64,000 nucleotides of DNA. Origin: Sva-07 sp963716235. GTDB lineage: Bacteria > Actinomycetota > Acidimicrobiia > Acidimicrobiales > Ilumatobacteraceae. Of the stretch, positions 58,241 through 64,000 are shown in pieces; position 1 is the first letter of the stretch, and every line of letters starts with the position of its first letter. The translations under genes were made by a program, and so were the position numbers. Below the pieces are notes generated by a model. The model searched no databases and was not told where the DNA came from. It saw only the letters and a list, made by a program, of their open reading frames with translations. The stretch lies in NCBI GenBank assembly GCA_963716235.1, contig CAVQTE010000008.1:62001-126000 (forward strand), in the 5' to 3' direction.

Positions 58241-58890
58241 TCAAGCGGCGTGTTCATTGGGCCGGGGCAGAGCGAGCGCGGCGTCGGCGAGCATGGCGCG
58301 GTAGATGACGTCAGAGAGCCGTCGCTTCAGTGATCGGAGGGCTTCTTTGCTGGCAGCTCCCGCTTCGGTTCTTCGGCGGAGGAAGGCGATTGCATCCGGG
58401 TGTGATCGCGCTTGCGTGAGCGCGATCCCGTGGATCGCAGCGTTGAGTTGACGGTTGTCGGCGCGGCTGAGTTGGTGTCGGTCGCGGTTGCCGGACCACA
58501 CCGGTGTGGGAGTGGTGCCGTTGTGACGAGCGAACGCGTGCCGTGATCGAGCCGACTGATGCCAGCGACTTCACCGATCAACGTCACTGAGGCGAGCGGG
58601 CCGACGCCGTGGATCCCGCGGAGGTTCGGAGCTGAGGTCTCGGTCCGCGCCTCGAGATCGACACGCAGCTCGTTGATGTGACGTGTCCGCTCCGCTACCA
58701 GGTCTTCTCGGTGATCGACCAACAGCCGAATCTCTCTGGATTCTTCGTCGAGATGCGCGGTCCGCTGGCCGGGTTCGCCCAGCGCTGCACGCGGCAACAG
58801 CGCGTGTCGATCGGATCGGACTTGCCGTAGGTGCGCGCCGAGTTCGCGCGAGTGCGCCATCAACTTCGTCGGCCGGGTGCTGGTGTGGAT
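58241..58890 (-). pseudogene. IS110-family transposase remnant
   Basis: C-terminal two thirds of an IS110/IS1111 transposase in two frames: EIRLLVDHREDLVAERTRHI and NLRGIHGVGPLASVTLIGEV, then after a shift near 58540, SRADNRQLNAAIHGIALTQA and SLKRRLSDVIYRAMLADAA, stop at 58241. The N-terminal DEDD catalytic domain is missing; similarity fades at PTKLMAHSRELGAHLRQ (about 58880), 30 bases before the CoA-transferase start. No element ends were found. Confidence 0.8.
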
Positions 58891-58917
58891 CGAGCGGCCC
58901 GGTACTCTCTCGTTGGG

Positions 58918-60105
58918 ATGGATCGATGCGGAGCCGCTCCCGGAGGATCCGGCCCGCTCGCCGGGATCCGGGTCGTCGAACTCGGCGTGTGGGTGGCGGG
59001 GCCGGCTGCCGGCGGGATCATGGCCGACTGGGGTGCTGACGTCGTCAAGGTCGAGCCGGCCAGCGGTGATCCGCAGCGGGCCGTGTTCGGTTCGGTCGGA
59101 CTCGACGGTTCGATGCCGGTGCCGCCCTTCGAGGTCGACAACCGCGGCAAACGATCGGTGGTGCTCGACCTTCGAGACTTCGACGACCACGCCGTGTTCG
59201 ACCGGCTGCTGTCGACGGCCGACGTGTTGGTGACCAACATGCGACCGGGGGCGCTGGAACGCCTCGAACTCGGGCCCGACCGGATCTGTGCACGCCACCC
59301 TCGCCTCGTGTACGGGGCGATCACCGGTTATGGCTTCGAGGGTGTCGATCGCGACCGTGCCGGGTACGACATCGGCGCGTTCTGGGCGCGGTCGGGGCTG
59401 GCCCACACCATGGTCCCGCCGGGTGAGATGCCGCCCGGGTTGCGTTCGGGGATGGGCGACCATCAGACGGGAATGACGCTCGTCGCAGGCGTGATGGCGA
59501 AGCTGCTCGAGCGGGAACGAACCGGCCGTGGTGGTCTCGTGAGCACCAGCCTCTTGCGCGCCGGGATGTATTCCATCGCGTGGGACTTCGGCATCCAGCT
59601 GCGGTTCGATCGTCGGGAGTCGACGAGATCACGTGCGAAGAGCCGGGCACCACTCATCAACAGCTACCGGGCGAGTGACGATCGCATCTTCTGGCTGATC
59701 TGCCTCGAAGCCGACCGTCACTGGCCCAAGGTGCTCGCCTCGCTCGATCGGCTCGATCTCGCCGACGATCCGCGATTCGTCGATGCGACGGCACGGATGC
59801 ATCACGCGGCCGAGCTGATCGCTGAGCTCGACACGGTCTTCGACACGCGGCCGCTCTCGGAGTGGGCGGAGCGGTTCGACGAGCACGACGTGTGGTGGGC
59901 GCCGGTGCAGTCGATCGTCGACGTCATCGCCGACCCGCAGGCGCAGTCCGGCTTCGTCGACATGATGCCGCGCGACGGCGCGGAGCCGTTCCGGGCCGTG
60001 GCAACGCCGGTCGACTTCAACGGTCACGTCGTGCGACCCGGTGTCGTGCCGACGCTCGGCGAGCACACCGACGAGGTGCTCGACGAACTGCGGAACCTTG
60101 GCTGA
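58918..60105 (+). CDS. CaiB/BaiF-type class III CoA-transferase
   Basis: Transfers CoA between carboxylic acids. 395 residues from ATG 58918. The N-terminus GIRVVELGVWVAGPAAGGIMADWGADVVKVEP (as adjoining blocks), then NRGKRSVVLDLRD, and GMGDHQTGMTLVAGVMAKLL with the likely catalytic Asp in GDHQTG, are typical. Full length. It is convergent with an enoyl-CoA hydratase; together they could serve degradation of an acyl or carnitine-like substrate, which remains open. It starts right beside the IS110 remnant, so its promoter region may be altered. Confidence 0.88.
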   Translation: MDRCGAAPGGSGPLAGIRVVELGVWVAGPAAGGIMADWGADVVKVEPASGDPQRAVFGSVGLDGSMPVPPFEVDNRGKRSVVLDLRDFDDHAVFDRLLSTADVLVTNMRPGALERLELGPDRICARHPRLVYGAITGYGFEGVDRDRAGYDIGAFWARSGLAHTMVPPGEMPPGLRSGMGDHQTGMTLVAGVMAKLLERERTGRGGLVSTSLLRAGMYSIAWDFGIQLRFDRRESTRSRAKSRAPLINSYRASDDRIFWLICLEADRHWPKVLASLDRLDLADDPRFVDATARMHHAAELIAELDTVFDTRPLSEWAERFDEHDVWWAPVQSIVDVIADPQAQSGFVDMMPRDGAEPFRAVATPVDFNGHVVRPGVVPTLGEHTDEVLDELRNLG

Positions 60106-60144
60106 CACGCCCACGCCGCCTCGTCCGCCTCGAACGACCCTGGT

Positions 60145-60184
60145 GATGAGCGAACGGACCTGATACCGGCCCTTCGCTCATCGC
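60145..60184. repeat. Intergenic palindrome, TGAGCGA group, copy 4
   Basis: Arms GATGAGCGAA and TTCGCTCATC around a weaker CGG/CCG inner stem. It lies between the convergent CoA-transferase and enoyl-CoA hydratase genes and touches the latter's stop region. The outer arms match those at 30253-30294. Confidence 0.75.
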
Positions 60185-60185
60185 A

Positions 60186-61034
60186 TCAGAAGGTTGGGGG
60201 GCGTTTCTCGATGAGGGCGCTGACGCCCTCGCGGTACTCGGCGGTGCCCATCGCTTCGTCGAGGAGGCGCAGCGAGTCGGCGACCGAGGCGGCGGGGTCG
60301 TGGCGCAGGAGATCGTCGGCGATCTGGCGTTTGGTCATGGTGACGGCGTTCGGGCCGACTGTGTCGGCGAGGAGGCGGCCATAGCGCCGTGCGGCGGAGA
60401 GGGTGGCCGCGCCGTCGGGCTCGACACCGTTCCAGAGGCCCCAGTCGGCGGTCTCCTCGCCGGTGACCACACGTCCCGAGAGCAGCAGATCGTTCGCCCG
60501 GGTGATGCCGACGAGGCGGGGCAGCATCCAGCTCGCTCCGTACTCGGCGGGCAGGCCGAGCTTGGGCGCAGCCGTGGTGAGCTTGGCGTCGGCGGCGACG
60601 AAGCGGAGATCGCAGAACAGCACGAGCGACAGACCGACGCCCGCGCAGGCGCCATTGACAGCGGCGATGATCGGAAGCCGGTAGCCGAGCTGCCACGCCA
60701 TGTCGGCGTCGAGGCGGTCACCGCCTCCGGGTCGGGCGGGCTCGGCGGGCAGACCGCTGTCGTAGCCGCCGCGTTCGCCGTGGTCGGCCAGGGCGTGCGA
60801 GTCGCCTCCGACACAGAACGCCGGGGGAGTGCCGGTGACCACGACGGCGCGGACGTCGTCACGATGCTCGAGTTCGGCCATCACCTGGCGGAACTCCATG
60901 TGCATCGTGCCCGTCCACGCGTTGTGACGGTGCGGGCGGTGCAGCCACACCGTGGCCACCCGATCCGCGATCTCCCAGCGGATCGCCGTGAGTTCGCCGC
61001 TCGCGGCGATCGTTGGATCGTCGCTCAGCCCCAC
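60186..61034 (-). CDS. Enoyl-CoA hydratase/isomerase family protein
   Basis: Crotonase-fold enzyme, 282 residues from GTG 61034, which overlaps the upstream cysQ stop; the longer open frame upstream is a shadow of other genes. VATVWLHRPHRHNAW, the oxyanion loop PAFCVGGDSHAL, NGACAGVGLSLVLFCDLRF and PKLGLPAEYGASWMLPRLVG are present; the last has a Glu at the usual catalytic place. The first catalytic Glu position is less clear, so it may be an isomerase or hydrolase rather than a hydratase. Confidence 0.87.
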   Translation of the reverse strand: MGLSDDPTIAASGELTAIRWEIADRVATVWLHRPHRHNAWTGTMHMEFRQVMAELEHRDDVRAVVVTGTPPAFCVGGDSHALADHGERGGYDSGLPAEPARPGGGDRLDADMAWQLGYRLPIIAAVNGACAGVGLSLVLFCDLRFVAADAKLTTAAPKLGLPAEYGASWMLPRLVGITRANDLLLSGRVVTGEETADWGLWNGVEPDGAATLSAARRYGRLLADTVGPNAVTMTKRQIADDLLRHDPAASVADSLRLLDEAMGTAEYREGVSALIEKRPPTF

Positions 61035-61771
61035 AGCGCCTCGAGCACTGGTTCTGCCAACTCGGGTCGGCAGACGATGAAGTCGGGAAGCCACGGGTCG
61101 CGGTCGTTGTAGACGATGGGCGAGCCGTCGAGCCGGCTCACGTGGAAGCCTGAAGCGAGCGCAACCCCGGCCGGAGCGGCGGAGTCCCACTGGTACATGC
61201 CGCCGTCGTGGACGTAGATGTCGGTTTCGCCCATGACGACCGACATCGCTTTGGCTCCCGCCGATCCGAGCCGCACGGCCTCGCAGTCGAGGCCTTCGGC
61301 AACGAGCACGGCGGCGTACGGCGCTCGGCTGCGAGAGGTGACCAGGCGCGGTCGGTCGCGCGTGAACGGCGGCATCGGGGTCGGATCGTCGGTGGTGAAA
61401 GTCCGGTCGAGAACCGGAAGGCTCACGGCGGCGGCCCCGAAGTGGTCGCCCGACCAGAGTGCGATGTGAACCGCCCAGTCGATGCGGCCGGGTTCGCTGT
61501 ACTCGCGGGTGCCGTCGAGTGGATCGACGATCCACACGCGGTCGGCGCCGAATCGTCGAGGGTCTTCGCGACCCTCCTCGGAGAGCACGGCATCGTCGGG
61601 TCGGTGCGTGGCGAACTCTCTCGCGAGGAACTGCTGCGCGAGGGCGTCGCCGGCATCCTTGACGTCCCATGTCGAAGCGCCCTCTGCGAACAGCTTCTCG
61701 CGGGCTTCGAGGAGCAGGTGGCCCGTCTCGGTCGCCAGGCGCGTGGCGAGTTGGCCGTCGGTCTCCTGCAT
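61025..61771 (-). CDS. cysQ: Inositol monophosphatase-family 3'(2'),5'-bisphosphate nucleotidase (CysQ-like)
   Basis: Hydrolyses PAP or related phosphates, with Mg2+. 248 residues from ATG 61771. Metal-site motifs are EEGRED, VWIVDPLDGTREY (DPxDGT) and YQWDSAAPAGVA (WDxAA). The assignment to CysQ rather than inositol phosphatase rests on overall resemblance. It ends overlapping the hydratase start and begins 23 bases after a palindromic terminator that follows ettA. Confidence 0.85.
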   Translation of the reverse strand: MQETDGQLATRLATETGHLLLEAREKLFAEGASTWDVKDAGDALAQQFLAREFATHRPDDAVLSEEGREDPRRFGADRVWIVDPLDGTREYSEPGRIDWAVHIALWSGDHFGAAAVSLPVLDRTFTTDDPTPMPPFTRDRPRLVTSRSRAPYAAVLVAEGLDCEAVRLGSAGAKAMSVVMGETDIYVHDGGMYQWDSAAPAGVALASGFHVSRLDGSPIVYNDRDPWLPDFIVCRPELAEPVLEALWG

Positions 61772-61793
61772 CGAGCCAGTCTGCCAGCTGATG

Positions 61794-61820
61794 CGCGATT
61801 GGGGTCTGACCCCAATCGCG
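61794..61820 (-). terminator. Perfect 13-bp-arm palindrome after ettA
   Basis: Arms CGCGATTGGGGTC and GACCCCAATCGCG around a central T. It lies two bases beyond the ettA stop on the minus strand and before cysQ. Same design as 40699-40739 and 63527-63561. Confidence 0.8.
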
Positions 61821-61822
61821 AT

Positions 61823-63496
<1,674 letters not shown>

Positions 63497-63526
63497 GGTG
63501 GCCCCGAGGCTAACGGCCCCCGAACG

Positions 63527-63561
63527 ATCGTTGCCGTGGTGTCCGACACCACGGCAACGAT
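63527..63561 (-). terminator. Perfect 17-bp-arm palindrome immediately after the PII gene
   Basis: Arms ATCGTTGCCGTGGTGTC and its complement around a central C. It begins directly after the PII stop codon on the minus strand. No T tract. Core GGTGTC-C-GACACC. Confidence 0.8.
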
Positions 63562-63900
63562 TCAGATGGCGTCGGCGCCGTACTCGGAGGTGCGGATCCG
63601 GACGATCGTCTCGACACTGGTGACCCAGATCTTGCCATCGCCGATCTTGCCGGTGTTCGCTGCGGCCGCGATCGAGTCGACGATCCGTTCGACATTGTCG
63701 CTCTCGGCGAGGATCTCGAGCTTGACCTTCGGGACGAAGTCGATCTTGTACTCGGATCCGCGGTAGGTCTCGGTGTGGCCGCCCTGGCGGCCGAACCCGC
63801 GGACCTCCGACACGGTGATTCCTTGAACGCCGGCGGCCTTGAGTGCCTCCTTGACGTCGTCGAGCTTGAACGGCTTGATGATGGCGGTGATCAGGTTCAT
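63562..63900 (-). CDS. glnK: Nitrogen regulatory protein PII
   Basis: Trimeric sensor of 2-oxoglutarate, ATP and ADP that controls nitrogen assimilation. 112 residues, normal. The T-loop GHTETYRGSEYKIDFVPK holds Tyr51, the usual modification site (adenylylated in other actinobacteria), and ends with IVRIRTSEYGADAI. AAGGAG lies five bases before ATG 63900. It follows the ammonium transporter gene, the classic amt-glnK pair. Confidence 0.94.
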   Translation of the reverse strand: MNLITAIIKPFKLDDVKEALKAAGVQGITVSEVRGFGRQGGHTETYRGSEYKIDFVPKVKLEILAESDNVERIVDSIAAAANTGKIGDGKIWVTSVETIVRIRTSEYGADAI

Positions 63901-63912
63901 GGAGGCTCCTTG

Positions 63913-64000
63913 TCAGACGCCGGGGTGGTAGGCGGTTTCGGCGTGCTGGGCCTGGTCGAGGCCGATCTGCTCTTCCTCGATGGAGACACGTACACCGATT
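63913..64000 (-). CDS. amt: Ammonium transporter, C-terminal end only
   Basis: The last 29 codons read IGVRVSIEEEQIGLDQAQHA then ETAYHPGV and stop, the cytosolic C-terminal tail of AmtB-type transporters (GLRVSxEEExxGLDxxxH). The rest lies beyond the window edge. Twelve bases separate its stop from the PII start. The tail is the part that interacts with PII. Confidence 0.85.
   Translation of the reverse strand, partial: IGVRVSIEEEQIGLDQAQHAETAYHPGV

Overview
The window is GC-rich chromosomal DNA from an actinobacterium, most likely of the Acidimicrobiia (Ilumatobacter-like). This placement is inferred, with no tree behind it, from three things: the order comM-dprA-xer-whiG-M23-rpsB-tsf-pyrH-frr-cdsA-dxr-rip-ispG, the presence of NucS and a mycothiol-dependent formaldehyde dehydrogenase, and frequent GTG starts. 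No rRNA, tRNA or CRISPR array was seen.

Layout. (1) 1-10.1 kb is one side of a surface-polysaccharide locus: a sugar epimerase, an epimerase remnant, three overlapping glycosyltransferase-type genes (the third probably frameshifted), a membrane protein, a FlaA1/WbpM-type dehydratase and a UDP-sugar dehydrogenase. (2) 10.1-22 kb holds a HerA-like ATPase, lipoproteins, a DUF2461 protein, two PLP enzymes, a large secreted beta-propeller-like protein and a membrane protein of unknown role. (3) 22.1-37 kb is the conserved housekeeping block: ClpP, ComM, DprA, a Xer recombinase, a WhiG-type sigma factor, a degenerate M23 protein, RpsB, Tsf, PyrH, Frr, CdsA, Dxr, a site-2 protease and IspG. Translation, phospholipid synthesis and MEP isoprenoid synthesis are co-oriented here. 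(4) 37-43.6 kb holds mannose-6-phosphate isomerase, an MBL hydrolase with MscR, a lipoprotein, NucS, a UbiB kinase and a VOC protein. (5) 43.66-45.81 kb is an IS21-family element whose ends and 5-bp target duplication can both be read. (6) 46-51.1 kb is a branched-sugar cassette: two C-methyltransferases, an epimerase-C-methyltransferase fusion and a decayed glucose-1-phosphate cytidylyltransferase. (7) 52.3-58.9 kb is a graveyard of IS982, IS3 and IS110 remnants, an FG-GAP repeat gene with several frameshifts, a frameshifted FkbM methyltransferase and the tail of a fourth C-methyltransferase. (8) 58.9-64 kb returns to intact genes: a CoA-transferase, an enoyl-CoA hydratase, CysQ, EttA, PII and the end of an ammonium transporter.

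The least explained signals are structural. Two groups of long palindromes recur between genes: one with TGAGCGA/TCGCTCA arms (four copies), the other centred on GTC(T/C)GAC and abutting stop codons (three copies). A perfect 17-bp-arm palindrome lies inside the reading frame of a threonine-synthase-like gene. The decay of sugar genes next to intact paralogues suggests a polysaccharide locus that has been repeatedly reshuffled.
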